DNA from: Terebella lapidaria | Lineage: Eukaryota; Annelida; Polychaeta; Terebellida; Terebellidae | Reading direction: 5' to 3' | Length of the DNA: 64,000 nucleotides | NCBI GenBank assembly: GCA_949152475.1 | Contig: OX424563.1 | Location: 4,437,001 to 4,501,000 of the forward strand | Shown: positions 12,094 to 24,500 of the stretch, piece by piece | Numbering within the stretch: position 1 is the first letter of the stretch | Layout: every line of letters starts with the position of its first letter | The notes under the pieces: generated by a model | Told to the model about the DNA's origin: nothing | Database searches by the model: none | Seen by the model: only the letters and a program-made list of their open reading frames with translations | Program-made: the position numbers and the translations under genes

Positions 12094-12870
12094 ACACGCT
12101 CCGTTCGAGAGTGCGTTGCCACGGCAACGCATTGTAATTTACGTTCCAGTAAACTATAACAATGGTTTGATCATGCTGTGCGTGCTGTCTCTAGTTTGTG
12201 GTGTATTATATATACACTGGAAGCTAGTCGATCGAGGAGATTGTCCGAGAGAGAGTGTCGGGACAGCACGCAAGCTCACCATGAGCTTTGCGTCCCTGTT
12301 TCGTGAGTAGAGGCCCTTGGGGCCTGGGGACGATTTCCAAGGGGGGCCCGGGCCGGGGGAGACGAGTTGCTGACTCGGGGGCGCAAGCCCTGTGGATCGC
12401 CAGCTCTCTCCCGCCCCGGGACGGTGTGACACAGGCTCTGGCAGACCGTCGGGCTGGCTCAGAGTTCTATCTCTGTGACAGTGCCTTCGGCGAGACCGGC
12501 CAGCAACATGCCCACGTGTACGTGCTCCGTGGAGCCGCTCCATGGCTCCTCGGACTCTACACACGGCTACATTACCATAACGAATGTATAATGTGCATGT
12601 TGTAGATAAGGTGATGATGATGATATGTGTTATGTTGTGATGTATGACGGCCGGACCCGTTCCGGATATGCGGAGCCCGTTCCGGATGTGCGGAGTCCCG
12701 TTCCGGATGTGCGGGACTCGTTCCGGAGCCCGTTCCGGATGTGCGGGACCCGTTCCGGATGTGCGGAACCCGCTCCGCATGTTCTGGATCCGATCCGGAG
12801 GTGCTGTTACCTGGTTGTAGTTGTTACCGTAGAGAGCGGCGCCCTGTAGCGGGCACCGAACTTTACATTA
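12094..12870. repeat. piece of the GC-rich element repeat, right of FB-C
   Basis: 12094 to about 12490 matches the reverse complement of about 51100-51480, including the TATA-like stretch (12204-12222 here, 51352-51370 there). The rest is GC-rich and includes a minisatellite. An open minus-strand frame across it (12154-12780) overlaps sequence that looks non-coding at 51 kb, so I do not call a gene. Confidence 0.75.
12650..12790. repeat. GC-rich minisatellite
   Basis: About eight loose copies of a 15-19-bp unit based on CCCGTTCCGGATGTGCGG, partly degenerate. Confidence 0.8.
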
Positions 12871-13069
12871 CTATTATATAACTAAACTGCCTTTGGCACA
12901 GTTGTCCCAGGGAAACTCTCCCGATTGTTGAGTCAGAAAATCGTCAAGGATATAGTCTTCCTGCAAGACCGGACCAAAATCACTATAGCAAAAACAACCT
13001 CGAGATATGAAGTGCTCAGGGGTCAGTGATCTCGACACGTATTCCACTCCATTGCAAGCATCTTTCAAA

Positions 13070-13700
13070 GGCATAATTTTGCCTACCATAAATATTCAGT
13101 ACGCAGATGATAAAGAGTTCTATACGGTGTATTACCCAGGAAAATCAGGTGACGGGAATGAGCTGTGATGGCGATGATGGACTGTGCGAAAGAAACTCAT
13201 GATTGGATGTCTCGACGGTGGCTCAAACTCAAAGACAGCAAGACTGCTACTTGTTTTGTTCATGTCCAAACACCACATGCAGAACTGAGGCCCATGTGAT
13301 CTGACGATTGGTGACAGAAAGTTCCATCATGTCCTGGAAGGGAAGTATCTAGGTCTACCAACATAATTATGTCAACGAGACGGCAAGTAACTGACACACT
13401 GACTGTCATCTGTACTTCCTGTAACTGTCATCTCTACGCGTTGTCCAAGCTCGTACGGCATCTCACACTTCAAGCTATCAAAGCAGCAGTACACGCTATT
13501 GAAGTCTACAGAAGCAACTACTGTAACTGGATGCTAACAACCAGGGCACACGGTTACAGCCAATACTAACAAAACAAGGCAGCTCAAGAGGCCAGAAAGC
13601 CATCACGTCTAACCAGTGAGGAAATCTCATGCATCTGATGAAGATGTTGGTGCTTGTCTATAAATGTTTTCAAAAAAGAACTATAATATTTTTCTGTCAA
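13070..13700 (+). pseudogene. decayed LINE reverse transcriptase, CR1/L2-like
   Basis: In shifting plus-strand frames I read NIQYADDKEFYTVYYPGKS (the catalytic YADD block, about 13085), HDWMSRRWLKLKDSKTA (about 13190), then a YLGLP block, and at about 13450-13560 VRHLTLQAI, AVHAIEVYRSNYCNW, which matches the usual LINE thumb motif ending in R-DYCN. A final VLVYKCFQ follows at about 13650. The order and spacing fit the C-terminal half of a CR1/L2/Jockey-type RT. Several frameshifts and stops make it inactive. It is more decayed than the LINE at 43-47 kb. Confidence 0.75.
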
Positions 13701-14682
13701 TCAAACCAACGGATCGTCTAATTCATGGTGCTGGTGTTATCCAGTGAAAACATCCAATCACCAAGAAAACAGTTGTGAACTGGTCTTCAGTGGCTGCACC
13801 TTGAAATCAGCTGCCTCGGAATATTAGGCATAGACTGTCAAGAAAGTTGTAAAAAATTCACTGTCTTAATTTATTTTATTGCTGATTACTCCCAAATAGA
13901 ATTATTGTTGTATGTGTATCGTGTGAGGCACATCGATATAATCCACAAGGTTAATATAATATTAATGTGAAACACGGCACCGTATAGCACGAATACTTCA
14001 GCCACAACCAAGATTCTTCGTGCTAGAGCCTTGATAAGATAAGAGACAACTTCATATAAAGTTACAAGATAACATTGATATTTAAAATATATACAAATAG
14101 ATGAGTGTGCTACAATGACGTGAACGTTACACCTTTTAAAATACATACAATGTACATGAATATTTGATGTTGCAATAACATATTATTTTTTATTTGTTTC
14201 AACCAACTCTTGATAAAATGATGCCATGAATGAGTCACCGTGAAAACAATTGACATGCCAGTGACTCGTATCGAAACTGAAACTGAAACTGAAAACCACC
14301 CTTGACACATAAAGGGAAGCTGTTGCACGTATGTAACACGTACGTGTAAAATACGTGTATGTAAGAACGTGTATATACCTGTCTGGCTGCTATCCCGCGA
14401 AGAAGCGTGCAAACAAGTGAAACTATAATTCGTGTCTCATATGGGATCGATGGGAATGCTTGCGAATACGCGTAACTGAGGCAGGAAGAAAGCGTCCAGC
14501 CCCCTACTATTGGCTTATGGTTGTGAGATACTGTTCGGTTCCCTGGTATTTGAAAGTTGAAACTGGAATACAAAGCAACACATAGAAGAGCATCATAGGA
14601 TGAAACAATTCTGAGATATTGCTGGATAAGCCACAATCAGGTGAGATCAGCGGCTCCTCGCGTGGGTGTTATCTCTCCCAGT
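13701..14682. other. non-coding with a dispersed repeat
   Basis: About 14265-14680 resembles parts of 17000-17115 (ATCGAAACTGAAA, then CACGTACGTGTAA and CCTGTC) and of 19190-19370 (ACTGTT, CCTGGTATTT, AGAGCATCAT). This is an old dispersed repeat of unknown class. No gene is seen. Confidence 0.5.
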
Positions 14683-15008
14683 CTGATATCTACGGAGCCC
14701 CTAAGGGGACATGCAGAAAATTAATTTAGAATGACCACTGATTATTTCGAGCGCTCGAAATAAAACAATTCGAGTGCTCGAAATGATTTCGATAGCTCGA
14801 ATTAATTATTTCGAGAGCTCAAAATGATTTCGAGCGATAGAATTGATTTATTTCGAGCGCTCGAAATGATTTCGAGAGTTCGAAATGATTTCGATAGCTC
14901 GAATTAATATATTTCGAGCGCTCGAAATGATTTCGAGCGCTCTGAATAATCAGTTGTCATTCTAAATTAATTTTCTGCATGTCCCCTTAGGGGCTCCGTA
15001 GATATCAG
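14683..15008. mobile_element. foldback element with TTCGAGCGCTCGAA arrays (FB-D)
   Basis: Both ends are inverted copies of about 60 bp, beginning CTGATATCTACGGAGCCCC and continuing past AAATTAATTTAGAATGAC. The centre is a short array of the palindrome TTCGAGCGCTCGAA and variants joined by ATGA. The length is 326 bp and it is non-coding. The target duplication is not clear (perhaps CAG). Confidence 0.8.
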
Positions 15009-16174
15009 CAGCCGGACTCTCATAATCAAACAAGCATGGTCGGGACAATGGTTCGAGGCCCCTTTAATGTTTGTTTCATTATGGTGGTCTGCGAGGCAAC
15101 CTAGGAAATACGGAAATGGCGATTACTGTAAGGTTTTGTGGCTAATATGCAATATATATAGATTGTCAGGACCCAGAAAATGCAGGAAGCTAATTGGCAT
15201 CTTTTGAGCATTTTGTATAATTGACCTAGTTAGCATATAATTAGGTCAAAACACCAAAACATTGATAACTTGGTTAATAATCCATCTAGACGTTTATTTC
15301 TGGTGCCTAGATCTATATTTTTGACATAAAGGAATCATTTGCTCGAAATAGAGAGCATGTAAACGGCCGTGCAGCCCCGATGCAGATCATACATGTTGAG
15401 GCCACTGGAGGATGTACTATGTAATATGTAAGGGCATTAATCATTGGTTACTTAGAACTTGACCTCGGATGATATTGAGTGAGCAATATCGAGGTCACGT
15501 TAGGCCTGAAACGTAAATTGGCTCGAGATTGGCTTGACTTTTAAACTAGAGTTCAGGTTTGTATTATGAATTTTATGAGAAAAATATTACCTAGAGTGCT
15601 CATAGTTTTGTTCACCACAAAGAGTTTGAAGGTTGATTTTTTTCAAACATAACCCGCAACGTTAAACCATTTAATTTACGTTTGTATCATAGACACAGGG
15701 GTCCTATATGGTCCACTAGTTCACAGGTTATATTTGGACACAATATTCTTGAAAAGTTTAAGGTTTTGTGCAGTACAAATGTGTAAATTTTTCTATGGGC
15801 ACAAAACGCTTGAAGATTGGAAGTCACATATTGTTCACCATTCGTTCAATTGACATTGAACTCAAAACAAAATGGTTGAAAATAAAGCTCAGGTCTGTAT
15901 TATGAAAATATAGGAAGGCGTATATGGGGCATCCGTTGGTCACCTTGAGCTTGACACACGGCGATCAGGAGTACTCACGTTCAATGTTGTGTGCCAAACT
16001 AAAGGCTTAACTTTGTCTTTCGAGACGAAACCCCATCAACAATCCTTCAATTTCATTTATTTATTTTCTGTTTTCAGTTTTGTGAACAAAACGACAGTAT
16101 CATGAGTGAGGCAATCTGGATCTCAGAAGCGTTTGTGCTGCAGCAGGAACATTTTGTTTAAACATAGGATACAT
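15009..16174. other. intergenic, no gene seen
   Basis: AT-rich sequence with scattered TTGACCT-type motifs, similar in style to 20760-21360 and 24300-24900. It is probably old repeat. No coding signal. Confidence 0.5.
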
Positions 16175-16176
16175 GT

Positions 16177-16384
16177 ACTGTAAAAAATACTAATTTTGGC
16201 GGCTATTAAATTTGGCGTTTGTGAGCCCCACGGTATTTGGCGGAGATTTAATTTGGCGGTTTCAAAACCACATATATTTCTCAACATATATCTAGTTAAT
16301 TTGGCGGACGATTTAATTCGGCGGTTTTGCCGCTACCGCCAAATCCGCCAAACAAATCGTCAGCCAAAATTAGTAGTTTTACAC
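16177..16384. mobile_element. TA-flanked MITE with TTTTGGCGG motifs
   Basis: The ends pair as inverted repeats around ACTAATTTTGGC, and the inside carries several more TTTGGCGG motifs in both orientations. TA flanks at 16175-16176 and 16385-16386. Length is 208 bp, non-coding; Tc1/mariner-type by its target duplication. Confidence 0.75.
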
Positions 16385-16386
16385 TA

Positions 16387-18236
16387 AGAAAAGATAAGAT
16401 AATTGTTCTCAACAACATTTCTTTATCATAATCATTGTAATAGGGCTGGAAAGCGGAAATACTCATCGATGAGAAATTCAAATGAATTTATTCGGACTGG
16501 GGATAAGCACCTGACGCTTCCCTATCTTTTAACATGGGTGGATTTTATATGGCGATATAAATGGATAAACGATGTTTATATAAACGATGTCTTTAGTGTA
16601 TTGTAGTGTTCATACACGATGAAGATATACAAAAACTAATGTAAAAGATAAAATTGTCCAATTGCACAACATATTTAAGCTTCGCAGGGGGTCCGAGCAA
16701 AAAATGGCATTTTGAATAAAGCATTGTTCCAGCAAAATTACCGGCTGACGGCCTGTTATTCTAACTAATTTTGGCACATGTATGCCTGCTTTGTATTTTT
16801 GAAGAGTTTTTTTTACACACAGAACACATTATTTCAGCAGTTGTTGACACTGTTAGAAAGTGGGCGATAATAGGTTTATCCCCGGCGACGCCTTGTACAC
16901 GAATATTTCATTGGAATCTATCATCGATCATACTTCCGCTCTCCAGCCCTATGGGCTTATATTATCCGCTATGAAAACAGGGGACCATATTCTGGAAAAA
17001 AATGTAATCGAAACTGAAAACCTACCCTCACAAAGGAAAGGAAATTGGTCATGCGTGGGTACCTGTGCTACACGTACGTGTAAGAACACACGTGCTTGTA
17101 TCTACCTGTCAGTTAGACTACAGGAAGACAGACCATGAATACGTGTGAAATCGATTCAATGTCTCGTATATTATCCATCCAGCGTCTTAAGGTTGCGTAT
17201 CGGTAACATTCTTGTAGACGGAATGGTTCCACTCCATGTACATTTAGTTCATATCGCGGCCGTTTCGTAACAAATGCTCAGGAAAATGGATATATTCTGG
17301 ATATAATGAGAAAGTTACTGACATATAATGAGGAAGTAATGAGGAAGTCACAGACGAATTAGTATATACATACAGTTGGATGTTATTGAGCAAATGCAAC
17401 TTCCATATAGCGTATATAGTATCGTAACTATAGCGAACTATCCTTGATCAATAACCTCAATAATCCCATGAATATTCACGCTAAATTGGTAGACAAATAC
17501 ACGTACGTACGGGCTGCACATATTGCGATCCACTGAAAATATCTTGGTCGCAGGTTCGTGAAGAGTACAAGTCAGCGGATAAGGCCAAAAAAAATAAATG
17601 TTTTGGATTGCGTTCCCGCGCGCGTCGTCCAAAACCTCCCGCGTCAGATTTTGTTGTTGTTGCCAGGATGATATTTCACAAGCAGCGGCCACATTTCAAT
17701 TCTGTGCAAGTCGATGAGCTTCCCCAAGTGGTTGTATTAGTGACTGTCGAGGATTGCAATCTTGCAGGAACCAATCAGGCGTTTAACTGTGGAAGCTACA
17801 AACCAAACAATTAGCAAGCCAATACTTTACAGATTCGTTTTTAAGATAATTGAGAGTCGTCCGGTAAATGATTTTTCAAATTCCGACACTAGCATAATCC
17901 CTTCCCGCGGAAGTAATGACACCTATTTTCCATACGAGCCCCTTCCACTTGTCATTGATTAAAACAGCAGATCACCCCAGTGAACCGCTTCGTGAGAAAC
18001 TTGTTACATACAGACATAGGGAGTTGCATGCGTGGCCATCTAGACACTCTTTCTTAGAAACAATTCGAGTTTATATCATTGATATATTTTGTAGCGAGAA
18101 TCTGCCAAAGTTTTCGAAGTAAACATTTACTTCTGTATTTTTTTAGTTGTTTTATGATTTTTTTTTTATTACATGACTACTTTCATTGAAACTGTTATCA
18201 ATTACTAGTTTCCACTCGTTATTTGATCCATACTGT
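16387..18236. other. intergenic, no gene seen
   Basis: Short ORFs only. 17000-17115 is a copy of the dispersed repeat at 14265-14420. No exon chain or RNA gene was recognised. Confidence 0.5.
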
Positions 18237-18616
18237 GGGTGATTTAGGACGTGCAAAAAATTGTTTTATCTTGTTATTATTAGATAATTATATAGGAAAC
18301 CAAAAAAAAATATTGTTTTTTATCTCGTTATTTCGAGATAACGTGGTAACTATCTCAAAATAACGAAATAAAAAACCATTATTTTCGGAGTCCTATATAA
18401 CTATACTATCTCAATGTAACGACATAATCATCTCGAAATAATGAGATACTATCTCGAATGAACAAGATGATTTAACTATCTCGAAATAACGATATAATTA
18501 TCTTGAAATAATGAGATATTTAACTCGAAATGACGAGATAAAAAACACAATTGTTGTCGTAAACAATTTTCTCGAAATGACGGCAAATTCTTTCTTTGGG
18601 GTGTCCTAAATCAGCC
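18237..18616. mobile_element. foldback-like element with TCTCGAAATAACGAGA arrays (FB-E)
   Basis: The ends carry inverted TGATTTAGGAC (18240-18250 and 18603-18613). The interior (about 18325-18580) is a loose inverted array of units such as ATCTCGTTATTTCGAGATAA. More diverged than the other foldback elements. The target duplication was not resolved. Confidence 0.6.
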
Positions 18617-20066
18617 ATCGTAGGTCCAATAGACTTTGATAAATCTATACTTTGACTATTCCCGGAAAAATATTGAACAAGCACACTTCTTATGCCAAAA
18701 AAAAAATACATAAACCGATACTCAAAAAAAAATAAATAAAAATAAAACCTCAGCGCCATAGCACCGATTTCGGAGCATCACCGGGACGCAAACCAAAACA
18801 AAAAATTTTGGTTCTTTTGGTTCTATACTTTAGAAAATAACGAGAGTCGCTCAATTCTTGATACAACATGTGATTGCGTTACGATACAAACGGACAGAGA
18901 CGTTCTTTTTGTGGGTGTATTTTCACTGCGAATGGAGCAACCTGTCGGCCATATAAAAAACCAAGACCAATTTTCAACGAAATTCGTTCTGGAATTGGAG
19001 AGCTGTTGCCCAAATTAGAGTTTTGTTGCCCAAATGAAATATAACAGGCATGTATGATAAATGCCGACTGATAAGCAACCTTAAGCTCGATCGACGGTGA
19101 GCGCTTCCCATATAATTGAACTGAGACATGGCAATAGGCGGGAAATAATATGTCCCCAGATAGATTTCACTGTTCTAAATTGTATGCCCAAGTGGTGTTG
19201 AGAGAATACTGTTACCTGGTATTTTTGTAGAAATTGATACTGGTATCAAGCAACCAAGCAGAGCATCATGGGACGAAAATGTCCTTTGAAAAGACGGAAA
19301 ATGGAGTCCCGACAGCAGATTAGTGCCATCATATACCGTGGAATCCATCTCTCCCGTACCCGAGTATGATTTATTCTAGCCATATCAAAATTGGACACTG
19401 ATAATCAATTGAATATTATTGAAACAATGGTTCGAGACTTCGGAAGCCTGTAAAATGTCACATGTGAAAATAGTTCTGATACGGAGCAAAGATATTGGGT
19501 GTTTTCTTGGCGACCTTGGACTAGAACTTTGATGGCCTTGGGTAGGCCCACTCAGACCTATAAACACAGATTGCTTCAAGAGAGAATTGTTTCCTCATAT
19601 GGCAGCACTCCGGGAAATTAATTTGTTTTACCGAGATAATAAGTCGTTTTAGCGATATATGATCGTTAAATCTATTCGCTTATCTCGTGAAAATCGACTT
19701 AACACATCTCGTTAAAACGACTTTTTTTTCTCATGTGGCAGCGCTGTGTAATTTTTGTAGTTACTCGACCCTATCATATATTGTTCATTTGCCTAAGGAC
19801 GAGAAGTCCAACTTGATAATCACGGACAAGCCTGGTATGGCGGTGAAGTTATTCTCATTCTCAGTGTAATTTAATGTACGAAAAGACGCTCGTTGATGGA
19901 ACTCAATAGCTTAATCAATATTGACGCTGTGACGATATTTGAACCGATCAAAACGTTGGTCTCCAAGTATGTTCCGTAATAATATAGTATATTTAGGATA
20001 ACGGTGGGCGAATTTTTCTTCCATTTCACCATTCACTGTCTATGATGATAAATATATGTTGTATAT
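18617..20066. other. intergenic, no gene seen
   Basis: 19190-19370 resembles the dispersed repeat at 14520-14680. 19610-19730 has inverted CGTTTTA/AAAACGACTT motifs. No supported gene. Confidence 0.5.
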
Positions 20067-20674
20067 ATATATAGAGGTTATATGATGGGGTATCGGATAT
20101 CGGCACATGTATGGACAAGAGTTTGTGGATATCGGCACGAGGCTTTAGCACAGACCATGAGAGGCAATATATATATATTTATTACATGGACACGGAGTGT
20201 ATTGATGCAGTTGAAGGTGATTTTGTCATTGTATATTCATAATATGAATCAGCAAATATACAGCACGCAATGCCAATATCCACTACAAGTGGGCCTACAA
20301 CAACAAGAACTAGCCATGGAGGTGGAGACTGTGCCGATATCCGGATATCGGCACAGGTATCGGATATCGGCATGGGTAAGAAACTACAAAGTGTAGGATG
20401 AGCAATGCAGGATATCCGGATATTGGCACAGATTGCATCAAAACGTCAGGACGTTCTGTATCCATGGATTTCCTAACGACGGTCTGATGCCATGTAATAA
20501 ACAGGTTACATGATGGGGTATCGGATATCGGCACATGTATGGACACTCGTTTGTTGGACATCAGCACTCGGCTAAAGCCTCGTGCCGATATCCACAAACT
20601 CTTGTCCATACATGTGCCGATATCCGATACCCCATCATATAACCTCTATATATTGCCTCTCATGGTCTGTGCAG
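20067..20674. repeat. palindromic repeat cluster (GATATCGGCAC family)
   Basis: An arm of about 82 bp at 20067-20149 (ATGATGGGGTATCGGATATC and onward) has a near-perfect inverse at 20571-20652. A third, direct copy at 20504-20578 abuts that inverse, forming a hairpin with almost no loop. A perfect 24-bp palindrome centred on ATATCCGGATAT lies at 20331-20354. A side sequence, CAGACCATGAGAGGCAATAT, follows the outer edge of the right arm and the inner edge of the left arm, so the order is not a simple inverted repeat. Non-coding. Confidence 0.85.
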
Positions 20675-21550
20675 TGTTAGAACTAATTTGACAGGAGGAA
20701 TGTTGCTTGAAATGTACCGTCATTTTTGGTTGATGTGTCTATTGAAGCAATAGATTAATCGAAATCAAGGCTGAGGTCACTACACAATTATAGACGAGAC
20801 TTGAAACTTCTTTGCATTATGACGTAATACGTCATATCTGCTGCATATTTGGGTGACCTTGAATTTGACCTATGATGACCTCGAATGCGAATAAAAATCA
20901 AGATTGTGTTCATCACAAAATGTACCAAGTGGTATTTGAAGAATACATTATTGAAAGTGAAGCCTATGAATCTGTTCTGAGCAGACAGGAAGTTATATCG
21001 TTCGGTCACCTTGAGCTTTACCTAGCTAAGATTACATAATGTGCCAAAACTGAAGGTTTTGTACACATGTATGATCAGAGAGTGTAGAACACTCTCTGAT
21101 ATGATGAGGTCTTTGGAGATAAAAGTTCGAAAATAGACCCTAAGTTTGTAATTTGGTCATATAGAAAATCAGATACTATACATCCTTCAGTGTAACCCCC
21201 TACAAGCCTCCTTATCCGTATGGGTATCTGTATACGTGCATCCCTCTTGGAGAAATACAATCCTACAAATCCAAAACTATTCTTATCGTATTTCAAGGGT
21301 TTGTTTTGGTTTGTACGTGTGTGTTGCAGTCCTACATGTATCAAGTGTGTGTAAGAAACGACCATATCGATACATGTTTTAACCGCACGAAAAGAGTGGA
21401 AAGTTTATTATAAACCTGCGATACTTTCACAATTTATAAACATATACATGAACAAAATGTATAACTAAAGTTATACATTATGATCTGTAACATTAAAAAG
21501 TTATACACATGTATCTTTACAGACAGGTCAAACACGGGAGCGATTCTACA
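20675..21550. other. upstream of SLC5 gene 1
   Basis: AT-rich, with TTGACC-type motifs near 20770-20880. An in-frame ATG at 21509 precedes the chosen start at 21551. No promoter motif is clear enough to call. Confidence 0.45.
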
Positions 21551-24500
21551 ATGACGTCATCAGATAGCCGGTTTGGCGTCATAGACTATGTGGTGTTCGC
21601 CGTGACGATTGCTGTGTCTTTAGCAGTCGGACTGTTTTTCGCCTTCAGAGGCGGCCAGAAAACCAACGAACAGTATCTGGTCGGCAACAGGAAAATGAAA
21701 CTGATACCCGTAGCTGTGTCTTTTCTTGTCAGCTACCTGTCTACTCTTGGTATGTGCACAACTACGCACTGGTCTGAATGTTTGCAGACATGTTTTAGTT
21801 TCGTTGTTTTCCCTTGGATGTGTCCAATTAGCAACAATAATATATATAATTTAAATAATAACAACGTATTGTGGATCACATTTCGCATTAACATCTTTGT
21901 ATTTATGATGATACGTAGAAATATCTTTGTGTTCTCTCGCGAGGGAGGCCCAAACGTTCCATCGCGAAACTATCCCCTCGATTATTTTATTTGAGAGATT
22001 TTCTTTAGGACGCCGTGAAGATGTGTGTTGATCGTGAATGACAATGGAACAAAAAAAATTGGAAAATTTCCTTTTTTCAGACATATTGGGTAACCCGGCA
22101 GAAGCGTACGCTTACGGTACTCAGTACATGCTGTACTCACTCGCCTGTGTACTGGGAATGGTGATTGGTACTTTCGTGTTTGTACCTCTGTACTACCCGC
22201 TCCAGATCACCAGCGTGTTCGAGGTGACTACGGGCGCTGACAACATTGGTCTGAGGATGAATACTTAATGATTCGATATGTACACTATAGAATGCAGGTG
22301 AAATACACGTTATTATATTCCGATATTAGTATTGTTATTCACGATGAACAACACAATGTTTTTGACAGTATCATCGGATGCGTTTCAAGTCGAGAGTTGT
22401 GGAGAAATTCGCTGTCTGCTTAGCAATCTGGACAACGGTACACAGTAATTCCAGTTTGACTATATACATTACTGGTGAACAGGGTTGCAATTCACATATT
22501 ACTAGCTACATTGAGCATGCACTCTACCTGGTTTTCACCCGTGTATCTAATTTCAGTTGTTGTTCACATCCATTCTGATATACTCACCTTGCATGGCGTT
22601 TGAGACAGGTAATAACCCAGCACATAGGGTGGGCTAATAAAGAAGGTCCCGAAAGTTGGACAAAACATGAACATAAATAAGCAGCGCATCTTGTCTTCAA
22701 TTTGACTTTCAATTATCCCAGGTGTACCTGAAATGAATTACAAACAATAAAATAATGCAAATGATCAATGGGAATGTCAATTAGCATGACCAGAGATGAA
22801 TGATCGATGAAGATGTCCGATGTCTTGACTGATCCTCACAGTTCTGGATCAACCCAAGTGTCCTGATTTCTCATAGGTCAAACACTCAGTAGCCCAAAAT
22901 CCCTGCATCAATTTGAATACATTTATGTTTTAAGGTGCCTCCTCATGGAAGTGATCTTCAAGTTCATGTTGTGTTCATGTTGACAAGTGATGGTTCATAA
23001 TTCCTCCCTTCACCTTTGGAATAATGTTCAACGAGCCATATCTGTTCTGGGCTGACCTTTGCCATGATGAAATTGATACATGGAAATGACAAGTTTTGAC
23101 ATTTTTGAAGTTGTAACTCCGTGATTACCAATTTATTATGAAACGTGTTCTCGGCGGTGTATCAAGCAGTGGTGAAATTATTTCACATTTCTCAATTTTA
23201 ATAGGATTTTTACTCTCGATATCTGTATATCTGGATAAGTTTATGCATATCATTTTCGGTACCCTTTCATTAGCCCACCCTGTATGTAATATACTGATAC
23301 ATACCCGCCTCGATCATAATGTTGTGTAAGAATAGCGAGCATTTACTAATAGTAATAGATGTTACCATTGTTCTCTTGTAGTAGGAAACTGTCGTGCTTC
23401 TGATCATATACCGGTACATGTAGTTGGAAATGAAATATTCCTAACCGATTAACAAATCTCATTCTAACATACTTAAACGTCTAGGCCTACACACACGCGT
23501 GAAATTGTCACTGAGTTTGGTTCCTTTTTGTTGCTCTGTGAAAGGTACATGTAAATACTAAATTTGAATATTTTCGCGCTAAGATCTGTATGTATTGTTT
23601 TTCAGTATCGGGATGTCCCACATGGGTTTCAATGCTGATAACTGGCGTGGCCACCATCCTCTATACAAGTCTGGTGAGTAGTAAAACACAGATGCCTTAC
23701 TGACAAACAAAAACAAAGAGTTTATATAGGTAAATACTACAGAAAAAGGACAGGTGATATGGTGGCCTGCAAAACATTGTATCAACAAATATTGTTATAT
23801 AGTATATATACGTGTAGTAATTAGTACTGATATATTGATATTATCGATTGTAGCTTTCTCTCCTTCTATTCTATACTGAAAAATAAGCTTCGTTCGTTAT
23901 CATGTTTTGCCAGGGTGGTATGCAAGCTGTGGTGTGGACGGACTGTTGCCAGGCTGGAGTGATACTCGTGGCATTGATCATCATCCTTGTGAAGGTCAGT
24001 AAACGGCGTGATAAACTCGTCGGGAGGGTGGGCAGGGTAAATTGTACTACATGTATCTTTCGAACCGAGAAGCTGCTGTCGTATTTTCTCGCCGTTTTCT
24101 TATTGAATCGTTCTGCTGATTCGGCGGATGAATTAGCACTATTTATGCTTTTCTCAAAATCTGTTCCCATAGTACTCAATTTGTCATCTAATTGTGTAAA
24201 AGGATCACATTTTCGTGTGATTTAGGGTTTGGCTTGAATCGCTTCGAAATTGAACAATGTGGGGTCCAGATAAATAACTTGGAATATCCCGAACAGGTTT
24301 CTAATGGGGAATGATCGAATATACATACGTTTGATATGTAACATGATCATGTGGGGTTCATATATACGGCGTTTTCATTTGACTTTGAACTTGCCCTCCA
24401 GTGGCTTTAAGAGATAATAAAGGACGTCTATTAAATGATCAAAATTTGAATATGAACATTGCTCAGATATATACCACGGTCTCTAATTATGAACATACAT

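Noticed and set aside
12154-12780. 208-codon minus-strand ORF
   Set aside because: Covers the LTR-like repeat and a minisatellite; the homologous sequence at 51 kb does not support a protein.
12874-13089. 71-codon minus-strand ORF with a protein-like look
   Set aside because: It overlaps the upstream edge of a decayed plus-strand LINE and has no recognisable homolog or splice context.
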